Notes: a model not told the origin generated them from the letters alone. 64,000 bases of DNA from VXYL01 sp963666465 (GCA_963666465.1 OY762824.1:5642001-5706000), one strand, 5' to 3'; counted from the first letter of the stretch, positions 25,597-34,499 are shown. Made by a program: numbers and translations.

Positions 25597-26003
25597 GGTC
25601 GCTCGAGCAGGAGCGTGCCGCGAACGCGCTGGCGCGTGTGAACGAACTGCACGGGAAGACCGATGCCTTCAAGCGGCGGTATCGCGGCTACGTCGACGGC
25701 CTCGGACCGGCGATCGTGATGAACGGGCTGGGACAGGCGCTCGCTACCGAACGCGCCGGGGCCGGGGCCGAGCCGAAGAAGGACGACGAAAGGGCGCACC
25801 ACGAGGTTTACCGGAGCCTGCAACAGTGGCTATGCCGCAAAGAGGGAGGCGTGTATCCGTCGAGCAACGATCTGCTGGAGGCCATCATGGAGAACGGCGA
25901 GGAGCGCTATCTGCGCGCGCAGGCCGAAGCCCTGTCGTGGCTCGAATGGCATAAGAAGTGCTGCCGCGCCAGCTTCCCCAAGGGCGACGGAGCCGGCGAG
26001 TGA
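25593..26003 (+). CDS. cmr5: Cmr5, small subunit of type III-B
   Basis: This is a 136-residue, mostly helical protein typical of Cmr5: SLEQERAANALARVNELHGK at the start, a central ATERAGAGAEPKKDDERAHH, and EEYLRAQAEALSWLEW-like helices (here ERYLRAQAEALSWLEWHKKC) near the end. It forms the inner filament that contacts target RNA. The start is ATG 25593 in an ATGA overlap with cmr4; the stop overlaps the GTG of cmr6. Confidence 0.9.
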   Translation: MRSLEQERAANALARVNELHGKTDAFKRRYRGYVDGLGPAIVMNGLGQALATERAGAGAEPKKDDERAHHEVYRSLQQWLCRKEGGVYPSSNDLLEAIMENGEERYLRAQAEALSWLEWHKKCCRASFPKGDGAGE

Positions 26004-27142
26004 CTCGACCGCTCCCAAGCTTCGTGCCTCCGCCTCCGAACGTCCGTCCCCGCGTCGGCCACGCCGGGCTCTGGTTCGATAAGTTCTGCGACCGGTGGCG
26101 CGTGCAGGGCAGGACGTGGGGCATGAAGAGCGAGAAGGGCGATGACGGAACTGGCCCGAAATTCGCGTGGATCGAGACGCTCACGAAGGGCAAGGTCGGC
26201 ACCTCGCGTCAGATCGACGAATGCGCTTCCCGCCTGATGCGACTGATCGACAGGCGCGGCGGCCGATCGGCCGTTTTCACCTCCGAATCCCGCTTCGTCA
26301 CGGGCCTTGGTCGCAGCCACCCCGTGGAGAACGGCTTCGCGTGGCATCCGACGCTGGGCACGCCCTACCTCCCGGGCAGCTCGGTCAAAGGGCTGGTGCG
26401 AGCCTGGGCGAGGCTCGACGCCGACCCGTTACCCTCTCGCGAAACCGTCGAGCGCCTGCTCGGGGATCGTGGGGCGGCGGGTGGTGTCAGCTTTCTGGAT
26501 GCAGTCCCAATCGCCCCCGTGCAACTCGAAGCCGACGTGATGACCCCTCACTACGCCGGCTGGACAAGTACGGAGCCCCCCGGCGACTGGCGCTCTCCCG
26601 GACCCATCCCGTTTCTGATCGCTGCCGCGAAGACCCCGTTCCTGTTCGGTATTGTTCCGTGCCTCGCCGGCACGGACGACCTGCGCACGGTTATGTCTTG
26701 GCTTTGTTCGGCGCTTGCCTGGAACGGCGCCGGTGCCAAGACCGCGGTCGGTTACGGACGCTTCGGGAGGGACGACGAAAAGACTGCCTATCTGAAGCAG
26801 CAGCTGAGTGACGAGGATGTCAAGGCCGAGGAACGGATGCGAGAGGAGCGTGAAGCCAGGGAACGCGTGACCCGGTTGGCGGCGCTTACCCCAATTGAAC
26901 GCGAGATCGAGGAGGTCATCGACCACCGGCCGGACCGGAACACACCGGAAATCACCGTCGTCATGCAAGCGGTCAAGGACGGTCGTTGGACCGGCGGCGA
27001 TAAGGTGGAAGCCGCGAAATGGCTGAGGCGAAGAATGCAGCAGCAGAAGCGCTGGAAGGAGACGAGTCAGAAAAAGAGGCCTGAGAAAGATCGGGACCAT
27101 CAGAACACCTTGCGCGTCATGCGCTGGCTGGACGGCCACTGA
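26000..27142 (+). CDS. cmr6: Cmr6, type III-B RAMP protein with a long charged C-terminal extension
   Basis: This 380-residue protein holds a Cmr6 core with FTSESRFVTGLGRSHPVENG, PYLPGSSVKGLVRAWARLDA and AWNGAGAKTAVGYGRFG, the last being the RAMP glycine loop. From about residue 260 it carries a roughly 120-residue, highly charged, mostly helical tail (AEERMREEREARERV ... RRRMQQQKRWKE) beyond the usual fold. Cmr6 caps the backbone near the 3' end of the crRNA. The GTG at 26000 overlaps the cmr5 stop (GTGA). It is the last gene of the operon; no clear terminator follows. Confidence 0.91.
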   Translation: MTRPLPSFVPPPPNVRPRVGHAGLWFDKFCDRWRVQGRTWGMKSEKGDDGTGPKFAWIETLTKGKVGTSRQIDECASRLMRLIDRRGGRSAVFTSESRFVTGLGRSHPVENGFAWHPTLGTPYLPGSSVKGLVRAWARLDADPLPSRETVERLLGDRGAAGGVSFLDAVPIAPVQLEADVMTPHYAGWTSTEPPGDWRSPGPIPFLIAAAKTPFLFGIVPCLAGTDDLRTVMSWLCSALAWNGAGAKTAVGYGRFGRDDEKTAYLKQQLSDEDVKAEERMREEREARERVTRLAALTPIEREIEEVIDHRPDRNTPEITVVMQAVKDGRWTGGDKVEAAKWLRRRMQQQKRWKETSQKKRPEKDRDHQNTLRVMRWLDGH

Positions 27143-27397
27143 GGACGAAGCCGCCACCGGCGTGCTGACAAGCCAGTCGAGGCGCCCCCAACCCAGAGCA
27201 GCGGAGGAGGCTGGTTCGCACCTTCCTGCCCTTGGTTTCTTCGCCTTCAGCGCGAGGAGCGTGATGTGCCTCGCTCCGAGCAGCGTGTGGGACCGCGCCA
27301 TCCGGCCGGCACGTTGGTGTTGACTCGCCTTCGAGTGGCACCCTCAGTGCGGATGTGGGAAGTGTCTCGACTCCCCCGGGAAGGGCGGTGCTGGGAG
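27143..27397. other. intergenic region with a dispersed repeat fragment
   Basis: No gene is supported here. About 31 bases at 27297-27327 (containing CCGCGCCATCCGGCCGGCAC) recur in inverted orientation at 30139-30169, between trpD and the IS1380-like element. A second short match, CCCTTGGTTTCTTCGCCTTC near 27229, recurs inverted near 32013-32032. These look like fragments of a genome-wide intergenic repeat. Confidence 0.5.
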
Positions 27398-28028
27398 CTA
27401 CAGTGCTGTCAGCGCGTCCTCAATGACAACATCGCCGTCGAGCAGGCTGAAGTGCTTGCGGATGGTGTTATCGCGGTCTAGGCACAGGGCGAGGGTTTCG
27501 GCCAGGTTTTCGCGGGAGGTGAGGCCGCGGGCGTGGAGGTCTGGGGAGATGGCCACCTTGCCCGTGCCTTCGTCGTCGGTGAGGCGTCCGGGGCAGACGA
27601 TAGTGTAGTCGAGGTCGGTTTCCGCCAAGTGGTTGTCGGCGTGGGCCTTGGCCTTGTGGTAGTGGGCGATGGGCGAGGTGCTGTGGATGTCGTTGCCGAC
27701 GGAGCTCAGCATGACGTAGCGCCTTGCGCCGTTGACTTGGGCGGCCACCATGGAGCGGATGGCGCCAAGTTGATCCACCAGCACGGTCTTGTCCTTGCCG
27801 GTGTGGCCACCGGAGCCGGCGGCGAAGATCACGGCATCGCAGCCGGCCACGGCGTGGTCGATGGGGTATTCGAGGTCGGCGAGGACAGTGGGGCACGCCG
27901 AGGTCGTCGAACTTCGGGCGCTGGCCGGGGTGGCGGATCATTGCTATCGGATCGTGCGGACCTTGCGCCAGGCGGCGGATGAGGCGCGCGGCGGTGTTGC
28001 CGTTGGCGCCGATGACGAGGACTTTCAT
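27398..28028 (-). pseudogene. NAD(P)-binding (NmrA/SDR-like) protein, one frameshift
   Basis: From ATG 28028 the first 46 or so residues read MKVLVIGANGNTAARLIRRL with the Rossmann GxNGxxA motif, then FDDLGVP. The remainder lies in a second frame: GCDAVIFAAGSGGHTGKDKT, RRYVMLSSVGND and TDLDYTIVCPGRLTDDEGTG, ending TAG 27398-27400. The frames join at about 27887-27895 in a CCCC tract (plus-strand GGGG), consistent with a one-base insertion. Intact relatives are NAD(P)H-binding proteins of the atypical SDR/NmrA group, often annotated as azoreductase-like. The gene follows trpC closely on the same strand. It may be dead, or the indel may be a sequencing error. Confidence 0.75.
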
Positions 28029-28051
28029 GGGTTCTCCGAGGCGATTTGCGC

Positions 28052-28858
28052 TTAGTCGCGGAACAGGCGAGAGAGGGCTTGGCCGGGGTCTTGCTCGCGC
28101 ATGAAGGCGGTGCCGACGAGGAAGGCGTAGACATTGGCGCCTCGCATGCGGGCCACGTGTTCGCGCGTGTGGATGCCGCTCTCGGTCACGAGGGTCGCCT
28201 GCGGCGGAATGTGCGGGACGAGTTCCAAGGTGGCCTCGAGGCGCGTCTCGAAGGTGTGCAGGTTGCGGTTGTTGATGCCTATCAGGGGTGCGTTGATGCC
28301 GAGGGCGCGATCGAGTTCAGGACGGTCGTGGACTTCCACCAAGGCGTCCATGCCGAGTTCCGCGGCGAGGGCATGGCAGTCTGCGAGTTCGGCATCGGTG
28401 AGGGCGGCGGCGATGAGCAGCACGCAATCTGCGCCGAGGGCGCGGGACTCGGAGACTTGCCAGGCGTCCACGATGAAGTCCTTGCGCAGGGCCGGCAGGC
28501 CCGATGCTTCGCGGGCGGCGGAGAGATAGCCGTCGTCGCCTTGGAAGAAGCGTTCGTCGGTGAGGACCGACAGGCATGTGGCGCCAGCTCGGGCGTAGGA
28601 AGTGGCGATGGCGGGCGGGTCGAAGCACTGGCGGATTACGCCCTCGCTGGGGGAGGCTTTCTTGATTTCGGCGACGACGGCGGGGCGGCCGGCGGCTTTT
28701 GCGTCGACGAGGGCCTGGCGGAACGCCCGCCGTGGCGGCGCGGACTCGGCTTCGGCGCGAACCGTTGCGAGCGGGCGGGCGGCCTTGCGCGCCGCGACTT
28801 CGGCGCGTTTGTGCTCGAGTATGCGGCGTAGGATGTCCGGCGTGTCGGCGGAGGTCAC
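28052..28858 (-). CDS. trpC: indole-3-glycerol-phosphate synthase
   Basis: This 268-residue TIM-barrel enzyme converts carboxyphenylaminodeoxyribulose phosphate to indole-3-glycerol phosphate in tryptophan synthesis. Family motifs are VVAEIKKASPSEGVIR (catalytic lysine), FFQGDDGYL, LRKDFIVDAWQV, IGINNRNLHTFE and LVTESGIHTREHV. It is a monofunctional TrpC without a fused TrpF. The GTG at 28858 overlaps the trpD stop in GTGA, so the two are coupled. A frame extending to 29284 overlaps trpD and is not real. Confidence 0.95.
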   Translation of the reverse strand: MTSADTPDILRRILEHKRAEVAARKAARPLATVRAEAESAPPRRAFRQALVDAKAAGRPAVVAEIKKASPSEGVIRQCFDPPAIATSYARAGATCLSVLTDERFFQGDDGYLSAAREASGLPALRKDFIVDAWQVSESRALGADCVLLIAAALTDAELADCHALAAELGMDALVEVHDRPELDRALGINAPLIGINNRNLHTFETRLEATLELVPHIPPQATLVTESGIHTREHVARMRGANVYAFLVGTAFMREQDPGQALSRLFRD

Positions 28859-29883
28859 GCCGCTGCGACCATTGCCTGAGTCACGTCCACGAGTTCCTTG
28901 AGGCGTTCGTTGGCGAGCCCCGTGCTGATGAGGTCTTGGGCGAGGGTTACGCCATTGGCCATGGTGGTCGCAACTCCGGCTGCGTAGATGGCGGCGCCGG
29001 CGTTGAGCGCGACGATGTCGGCGGCGGCTTCGTTGCGGCCGGTGAGGGCGGCGCGCACCAGGGCGAGGCTCTCTTCGGGGGAGTTGGCGGCGAGATCGTC
29101 GATGGGACGCTCGCGGATGCCGAAGTCGCTCGGCTGAACGTCGCGGGTTTCGATTGTTCCGTTCTTGAGCTCCGTGATGTGCGAGGTGCCGTGGATGGAA
29201 AGCTCGTCCAAGCCGTCGGAATGGACGATCAGGACGTGTTCGGCGCCGAGCAGGCGCAGCACTTCGGCAAGCGGCCGCATCCATTCGGCAGAGAAGACGC
29301 CGATCATCTGACGCTTGGCGCCGGCCGGGTTGGTGAGGGGGCCGAGCAGGTTGAAGATGGTGCGAAAGCCGAGTTCCCGCCGTACCGGGCCGGCGAATCG
29401 CATGGCGGGGTGGTGCGCCACGGCGAACAGGAAGCCTACGCCCACCTCGGAGATGCAGCGTCCCACCTGCTCGGGGGTGATTTCAAGCTCCACGCCCGCG
29501 GCCTCCAGCACATCCGCACTGCCGCTCTTGCTGGTCATGCCGCGATTGCCGTGCTTGGCGACGTGGGCACCGGCGGCGGCGGCCACGAAGGCAGCGGCGG
29601 TGGAGATATTGAAGCGCTTCGCCCCGCCGCTGCCGCCGGTGCCGCAGGTGTCCACGAGGTTCGGGACGTCCACCTCCACCTTGGCGGAAACGGCGCGCAT
29701 GGCGGTGGCCGCGCCGGCGATCTCTTCGGCGGTCTCGCCCCGGGTGGCAAGCGCGGTGAGGATGCCGCCGATTTGCGCTGGCGTCGCTTCGCCCGTGAGG
29801 ATGAGGTTGAAGACGGCGGTGGCTTGGCCCTGCGTCAGCGGCTCGCCGGTAGCGAGGTGCTGCAGGGCTTCGTGCATGTTCAT
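28855..29883 (-). CDS. trpD: anthranilate phosphoribosyltransferase
   Basis: TrpD joins anthranilate to PRPP, the second step of tryptophan synthesis. The protein shows the PRPP site VDTCGTGGSGGAKRFNIST, KHGNRGMTSKSGSADVLEA, FLFAVAHHPAM and FNLLGPLTNPAGA. The ATG at 29883 (MNMHEALQHL) is chosen because the family starts at this helix; a frame to 29952 adds a low-complexity N-terminus. ATG 29877 is nearly equivalent. Upstream, where trpG would normally be adjacent, lies an IS1380-like element, so trpDC may need a promoter within 29884-30232. Confidence 0.94.
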   Translation of the reverse strand: MNMHEALQHLATGEPLTQGQATAVFNLILTGEATPAQIGGILTALATRGETAEEIAGAATAMRAVSAKVEVDVPNLVDTCGTGGSGGAKRFNISTAAAFVAAAAGAHVAKHGNRGMTSKSGSADVLEAAGVELEITPEQVGRCISEVGVGFLFAVAHHPAMRFAGPVRRELGFRTIFNLLGPLTNPAGAKRQMIGVFSAEWMRPLAEVLRLLGAEHVLIVHSDGLDELSIHGTSHITELKNGTIETRDVQPSDFGIRERPIDDLAANSPEESLALVRAALTGRNEAAADIVALNAGAAIYAAGVATTMANGVTLAQDLISTGLANERLKELVDVTQAMVAAA

Positions 29884-30232
29884 GGACGTGTGGCTCGGAT
29901 TTCGGAGGTTGCGGGTGGATGTGGTCGAAGTGCCGCCCTTGGCGACCGCCATTGTACGTTGCAGGTGGACTCACGCGCCTGCCGGCGCAATGGAGCGTGG
30001 GACGAGGTCGGCGTGGCTGGGCCGAGGAGGAACCCGGCGCACAGCGAATGCGAAGCCCCGGGACAGCCTTGGGCACTTCCATGGAACAAATCGCCCAACA
30101 CGCTTGATTCTCCACGGGTTCGACTCGAAGCCGAGCAAACACCAACGTGCCGGCCGGATGGCGCGGCCGTCCCCAGGGCGACTCGAAGTGGAGCCTTCAG
30201 CTTGGGGGAGCGCGAGGGCCTCCCCTCGCTAG
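29884..30232. other. intergenic region between trpD and the IS1380-like element
   Basis: No gene is supported. It contains the 31-base dispersed repeat at 30139-30169 shared (inverted) with 27297-27327, and ends in CTAG at 30229-30232, the sequence abutting the IS1380-like left end. A trpDC promoter might lie here, but I do not see a convincing -35/-10 pair. Confidence 0.4.
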
Positions 30233-31876
30233 CCCGACCTATTCACGAAGGTTGGAAGTGGAGGTTCAAACGCGGTCGCACGGAGGGACATTGGTCGGAA
30301 GTGCGGTGATTGGGAGCCGATCGGGGTGTTTTCCTGCTGGCCGATCGGCATTTTCGGCGCTTCTCGCCGGCATGGCCGGATTCGGGGCGAACGCCGCCGC
30401 GGACCGGCGGATCCGTGCGGCGAACCGGCGAAGGGGTCGGGTCGCGACCGCGCCGACCGAGCGCGCAATGCGGCGCCAGTCGTCGGCGAACGGGGCGCCC
30501 AGCGGCAGGTGAACGACGATGCGCCGAACCGACGTCTCGATCCAGGCGCCCAGCTTCGGCAGGCGCAGCCGCAAGGTGCCGACCTGCGCGCGCACACAGC
30601 CCGTCCGCCGAGCCTTCAGGCAAAGTTCCTGCATCGGCACGCAGGCGGCCACCGTCATCAGGACGCGGAACTGGCTGGCCAGGAAGCGCGTGCAGCTGGT
30701 GCGGTCGATCTCCAGGCCCTGCCCGAGCTCCTTCAATCGGTTCTCGGCATCGCCCCGGGCGCAGCACACCCGCTCGCAGACGTGTTTCGGCGTCGTCTTC
30801 AGGTTGGTGACCGGGAACCGCGGGTTGTCCTTCGATGGCCGGCCGAAATGGGTGGTCACCTCGGCCTTGACGACGATCCGGCGCTCACGGGGCCAACTCC
30901 TGGCTCGGCAGGCGAACTCGCCATGGCGGCGGGCCGATGCGTGCCCGGCCTCGAAATCAGACCGCACCTCCTCCATCAGCGGTTCGGCAAGGCGACCCGG
31001 CGCCGGGTTCTTCGCCATGCCCACCACGCACTCCAGTCGCTCCGCCTCGAAAAACGCGAACGGCTCCGGGCCGGGAAAACCCCCGTCCAGGCGGATCCGC
31101 AGCCGCGCCTTGGGAAACGCCCGCCGCAACCGCGGCAGCAGGCGCTTCAACACACCGATGCAGCCGTGCCTGGCGGCCGCCTTGCCGGGGCGCAGGACGT
31201 GGCAGAACAAATGCTGCTCCACCTCGTCGCCGATGGCACGAGCTGTCGTGGAAGCCGTCGAAGAACGTCAGCTGCTGGCCGCCATGGGTCGGATCGACCG
31301 TCGGATCCAGATCGACGGCGATCCGCCGAACCCGCTTCCTGCGCCATCCGTGGCGGGCAGTCACCGTCTCCGCCAACGCTTCGGACAGGCGCACCAAGTC
31401 CCGCGACCGCACCGCGTTCTCGAACCGCGACAGCGTCGGCTGCGACGCCAGCGACTCGCCGGCGACCGGGTCCTGTCCCGTCGGCAGCTTCATCGCCGGA
31501 TCGTGGGCCAGCCGGGCGGCGTCGTTGCCGTCGGCGTGGCCGCAGGCGATCCCGAACAGGCGCTGCCGGAGCAACTCCCGAAGGGAATGGGCGACCTTCG
31601 ACTGGTCGCGGTCGTCCGACAGGCGCCCCGCCAACGTCTCGCTCAACCGAAGCCGCTCGTCGCAGGCCTCGAGCAGAACTGCACCCCCGTCCGAACTGGC
31701 ATGATCCTGGTCGAACTGGACCGTCACCCCCTTCTTCGACAGGCCCTCGAACAACACACATGTTTGGTGGCATGGTCACCTATGCAAAAGCCCTTCCCTG
31801 CGTTAGCCGGTTGTCTGACAACGCCATTTTCGCAGAGCCAAGGGCTTTTGTCTCACCGGCTCATGAACAATCCGGG
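30233..31876 (-). mobile_element. IS1380-like insertion sequence between trpG and trpD, transposase broken
   Basis: The 1,644-bp element has imperfect inverted ends: CCCGACCTATTCACGA at 30233 and, read inward from 31876, CCCGGATTGTTCATGA (11 of 16 identical). It is bordered by CTAG (30229-30232) and CTGG (31877-31880). It carries a frameshifted IS1380-family transposase. The same end sequence, in perfect form, bounds the 192-bp non-autonomous element at 52379-52570. A 100-bp palindromic element abuts its right end. Confidence 0.7.
30266..31757 (-). pseudogene. IS1380-family transposase, frameshifted
   Basis: The N-terminal part reads from ATG 31757: VTVQFDQDHASSDGGAVLLE, LRQRLFGIACGHADGNDAAR, QPTLSRFENAV and VDLDPTVDPTHGGQQLTFF, which is the IS1380 DDE start. 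After GFHDSSCH the frame is lost. The remainder continues in another frame from about 31235 with EVEQHLFCHVLRPG, IRLDGGFPGPEPFAFFE and LASQFRVLMTVAAC, ending at 30266. One indel near 31235-31245 separates them. The protein is therefore probably not made unless the break is a sequencing error. Confidence 0.82.
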
Positions 31877-31880
31877 CTGG

Positions 31881-31980
31881 CAGCCTGTCGGACTTCGGAC
31901 GGCGCAAGCTGGCCGAATGCCGACAGGACGGCTTGGGCTGGGGCAAGAACCGTTGCCGAAAGGCAACGGTTCTTGTGGCG
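31881..31980 (+). repeat. 100-bp palindromic element E, copy 1
   Basis: Exactly 100 bases are bordered on both sides by CTGG (31877-31880 and 31981-31984). The right half is a perfect hairpin, AAGAACCGTTGCC-GAAA and its complement; the left half contains CCTGTCGG and CCGACAGG arms. Three more copies lie at 51427-51528, 52575-52679 and 61521-61620. It encodes nothing. Here it abuts the right end of the IS1380-like element. The following 31985-32195 holds no feature I can support. Confidence 0.8.
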
Positions 31981-32195
31981 CTGGAGAGGGCCCGTCCACG
32001 CTCCTCCCGCCGAAGGCGAAGAAACCAAGGCTCCGACGGTGTAACCAGCCCATCCCCGCGAGACGGGGCATGTCGATAGGAGCAGGGCACCCAGTTCCTT
32101 GCGCGTAGGCGGCTCGCCGAGATGGGGCTTCGATCGAACATCCGCCGTAGGGAGCGCAAGCGACCGCAGGCGGACGTTCCACCATGCGAGGGCTT

Positions 32196-32774
32196 TTAGG
32201 TCCCGAAGGCGAGGAAGTTGCCCAGCAGTTGGTGGCCGGTCGGGGTCTTGATGGATTCCGGGTGGAATTGGACGCCCTCGATGGGGAACTCGCGGTGGCG
32301 CAAGCCCATCACTTCGTCTCGGTTGCCCTGTTCGTCCACGGTCCACGCGGTTTGTTCAAGGCAGTCGGGGAGGTCCTCGACGATCAGGGAGTGGTAGCGG
32401 GTGGCGGGGAATTGTGGGGGAAGGCCGTCGAACACGCCCTGCCCGACATGGTGGATGTCGCTGAGCTTGCCGTGCATCACGTTCTTGGCCCGCTCGATCT
32501 TCGCGCCGAACACCTGACCGATGCTCTGGTGGCCGAGGCAGATGCCCAAGGTGGGGATGTCGCGGCCGAAGGCTGCCACCACCTGCATGGAGATGCCGGC
32601 TTCGTTGGGGGTGCAGGGGCCGGGGGATATGACGATCTTTGAGGGCGCCATGCGTTCGATTTCGCGCACGGTGATCTCGTCGTTGCGATGCACGGTCACG
32701 TCGGCGCCGAGTTCGCCCAGGTACTGCACCACGTTGTAGGTGAACGAATCGTAGTTGTCGATCATCAGGAGCAT
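32196..32774 (-). CDS. trpG: anthranilate synthase component II (glutamine amidotransferase)
   Basis: This 192-residue class I glutamine amidotransferase supplies ammonia to TrpE. It has MLLMIDNYDSFTYNVVQYLG, KIVISPGPCTPNEAG, the catalytic cysteine in TLGICLGHQSIGQVFGA, and the histidine-glutamate pair in GVQFHPESIKT. A PabA role is also possible for such proteins, but trpD and trpC lie downstream on the same strand beyond an IS, favouring TrpG. trpE is not in the window. It starts 10 bases after the VOC-protein stop. The gene is intact, but its link with trpDC is broken by the IS1380-like insertion. Confidence 0.92.
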   Translation of the reverse strand: MLLMIDNYDSFTYNVVQYLGELGADVTVHRNDEITVREIERMAPSKIVISPGPCTPNEAGISMQVVAAFGRDIPTLGICLGHQSIGQVFGAKIERAKNVMHGKLSDIHHVGQGVFDGLPPQFPATRYHSLIVEDLPDCLEQTAWTVDEQGNRDEVMGLRHREFPIEGVQFHPESIKTPTGHQLLGNFLAFGT

Positions 32775-32784
32775 GGTTGTGCCT

Positions 32785-33213
32785 TCAGGCCGGCTTGGCC
32801 TCGACCAGCTCGATGCTCACGCCATCCGGGGCCGCGACGTAGCAGATGAGCGAGCCCGGAGAGAACTCCCACGGCTCCACGGAGAAGGAGGCGCCGCGAG
32901 CGCGGATCTCTTCGCAGAATGCCTCGAGATCGCCGTGATACTTGAAGCCGAAGTGATCGGTGCCCCACTCGTCGTGGCTGGAATAGGCCTCGAAGTGGCG
33001 GATGGGTCGCGGCACCGCCGGGTCTTCGCCGGGGCGGCGGCCGCGGATAAGGAGCGTCATGCCGGCAAGCCGCACGGCGATCTGCGGCGCCCCGCGCAGC
33101 TCGAACTCGGCGACGATGGTGGCGCCGAAGATGTCCACATACCAGCGCGCCGCAGCGGCAGCGTCCTCGCTGATGAGATGGATGTGGTCGAAGCTGAAGG
33201 GCGAGTCCGTCAT
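32785..33213 (-). CDS. VOC (glyoxalase/bleomycin-resistance fold) protein
   Basis: This 142-residue vicinal oxygen chelate protein has paired beta-alpha-beta-beta-beta units: FDHIHLISEDAAAAARWYVD with a metal-type histidine, WGTDHFGFKYHGDLEAFCEE with the second histidine, and DGVSIELVEAKPA ending with the glutamate. These are the usual metal ligands, so it may be an active isomerase or dioxygenase-type enzyme; the substrate cannot be told. It lies between an acyl-CoA dehydrogenase and trpG, 10 bases before trpG, and is probably cotranscribed with both. Confidence 0.85.
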   Translation of the reverse strand: MTDSPFSFDHIHLISEDAAAAARWYVDIFGATIVAEFELRGAPQIAVRLAGMTLLIRGRRPGEDPAVPRPIRHFEAYSSHDEWGTDHFGFKYHGDLEAFCEEIRARGASFSVEPWEFSPGSLICYVAAPDGVSIELVEAKPA

Positions 33214-33335
33214 GGTGTCTCCGGGTTTTTCGGGTCTGTTTGGTTGTTGGGGCTTGAATCAGGGGCTTTGGCGGGGCCTGCCAAGCCCTTCCCAAACGAC
33301 CGCCTCCCTACCGGGCGACCGCCCACGCAACCCCG

Positions 33336-34499
33336 CTAGTCCGGCAGGCCCAGCACCCGCTTCGCGATGATGTTCAGTTGCACCTCGTTGCTGCCGCCGG
33401 CGATGGAGCCGGCCTTCCCCGCCAGCCAGTTCCGAGTGGTTTCCTGTTCGTCGCCGGTGATGTGGGGGCCCTCCCAGCCAAGGCCCTGAGTGCCCATCAT
33501 CGAAACCTGCATCTCAGCACGTTCCTTGCGCAGGTTCGCCCCGTAATACTTGAAGATCGACGTCGCCGGCCCCGGCGTGTTGCCCTGCGACTCCTCCACC
33601 GTGCGACGCTGGGTGAGGCGGAAGGCGGTGGCGTCGATGTTGTGCCTCACCAAGTCTTCGCGCAGGTTCGGGTCGCTGATGCGGCCGTTGTCGTGGCCCA
33701 CGTAGTCGCGGGCCAGGTCGTGCAGCTCCGGGCCAGACTCGCGGTTGTCGCCCGAAGCGAGCGAACCGATGCCGGAGCGCTCGTGCTGGAGCAGGCGCTT
33801 GGCCACCGTCCAGCCTCGGTTCAGGCCGCCGACGAGATCGTCCTTCTGGGCGATGGCGTTGTCGAAGAAGGTCTCGTTGAAGGGCGAGGCGCCGGAGATG
33901 AGCCGGATGGGCTTCACCGTCACGCCCGGCTGGTGCATGGAGAAGAGCAGGAAGCTGATGCCCTCGTGCTTCGGCACGTCGGGGTCGGTGCGCACGAGGC
34001 AGAAGATCCAGTCGGCGAACTGGGCACCGGAAGTCCAGATCTTCTGGCCGTTGATGACGAAGTGGTCGCCGGCGTCCTCCGCCCGGGTGCGCAGGCTGGC
34101 GAGGTCCGAGCCAGACGAGGGTTCCGAGTAGCCCTGACACCACCACACCTCGCCCCGGGCGATGCGCGGCAGATGGCGCGCCTTCTGTTCCGGCGTGCCG
34201 TATTCGAGCAGGGTCGGGCCAATCATCATGGTGCCCATGCCGGACACCGGCGCCCGCACGCCGAGACCGTGCATCTCCTGCAGGAGGGTGACGTACTCCT
34301 CCTTGTCGAGTTCCGCGCCGCCATACTCCTTGGGCCAGGTGGGCACGGTGAAGCCGCGGTCGGCGCAGCGGTCGATCCAGAGCTTCTGGTCGTCCGTCAT
34401 CGGTGCGATGGTGCCGCCGCCTGGCGCCACGCCCGGGCCCCGGCAACTCTCCGGACAGTTCTCGTCAAGCCATTCCCGCACTTCGCTGCGAAACGACAT
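33336..34499 (-). CDS. acyl-CoA dehydrogenase family protein
   Basis: This 387-residue FAD-dependent acyl-CoA dehydrogenase has the N-terminal helical domain (VPTWPKEYGGAELDKEEYV), the flavin-contacting WCQGYSEPSSGSDLASL and INGQKIWTSGAQFADWIFCL, and the C-terminal QVSMMGTQGLGWEG and AGSIAGGSNEVQLNIIAKRV. Such enzymes make alpha,beta-enoyl-CoA esters; the chain or ring type is unknown. The ATG at 34499 (MSFRSEVREWLDEN) fits the family start, and a frame extending to 36005 crosses other genes. The VOC gene follows 122 bases downstream. Confidence 0.93.
   Translation of the reverse strand: MSFRSEVREWLDENCPESCRGPGVAPGGGTIAPMTDDQKLWIDRCADRGFTVPTWPKEYGGAELDKEEYVTLLQEMHGLGVRAPVSGMGTMMIGPTLLEYGTPEQKARHLPRIARGEVWWCQGYSEPSSGSDLASLRTRAEDAGDHFVINGQKIWTSGAQFADWIFCLVRTDPDVPKHEGISFLLFSMHQPGVTVKPIRLISGASPFNETFFDNAIAQKDDLVGGLNRGWTVAKRLLQHERSGIGSLASGDNRESGPELHDLARDYVGHDNGRISDPNLREDLVRHNIDATAFRLTQRRTVEESQGNTPGPATSIFKYYGANLRKERAEMQVSMMGTQGLGWEGPHITGDEQETTRNWLAGKAGSIAGGSNEVQLNIIAKRVLGLPD

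Noticed and set aside
28052..29284. 410-residue version of trpC extending into trpD
   Set aside because: The extra N-terminus is arginine-rich and unlike TrpC; the GTG at 28858 in a GTGA overlap with trpD is a better start.
31881..31980. Element E as the right end of the IS1380-like element
   Set aside because: Two other copies stand alone with their own 4-base flanks, and E is bordered by CTGG on both sides here, so it is a separate unit.
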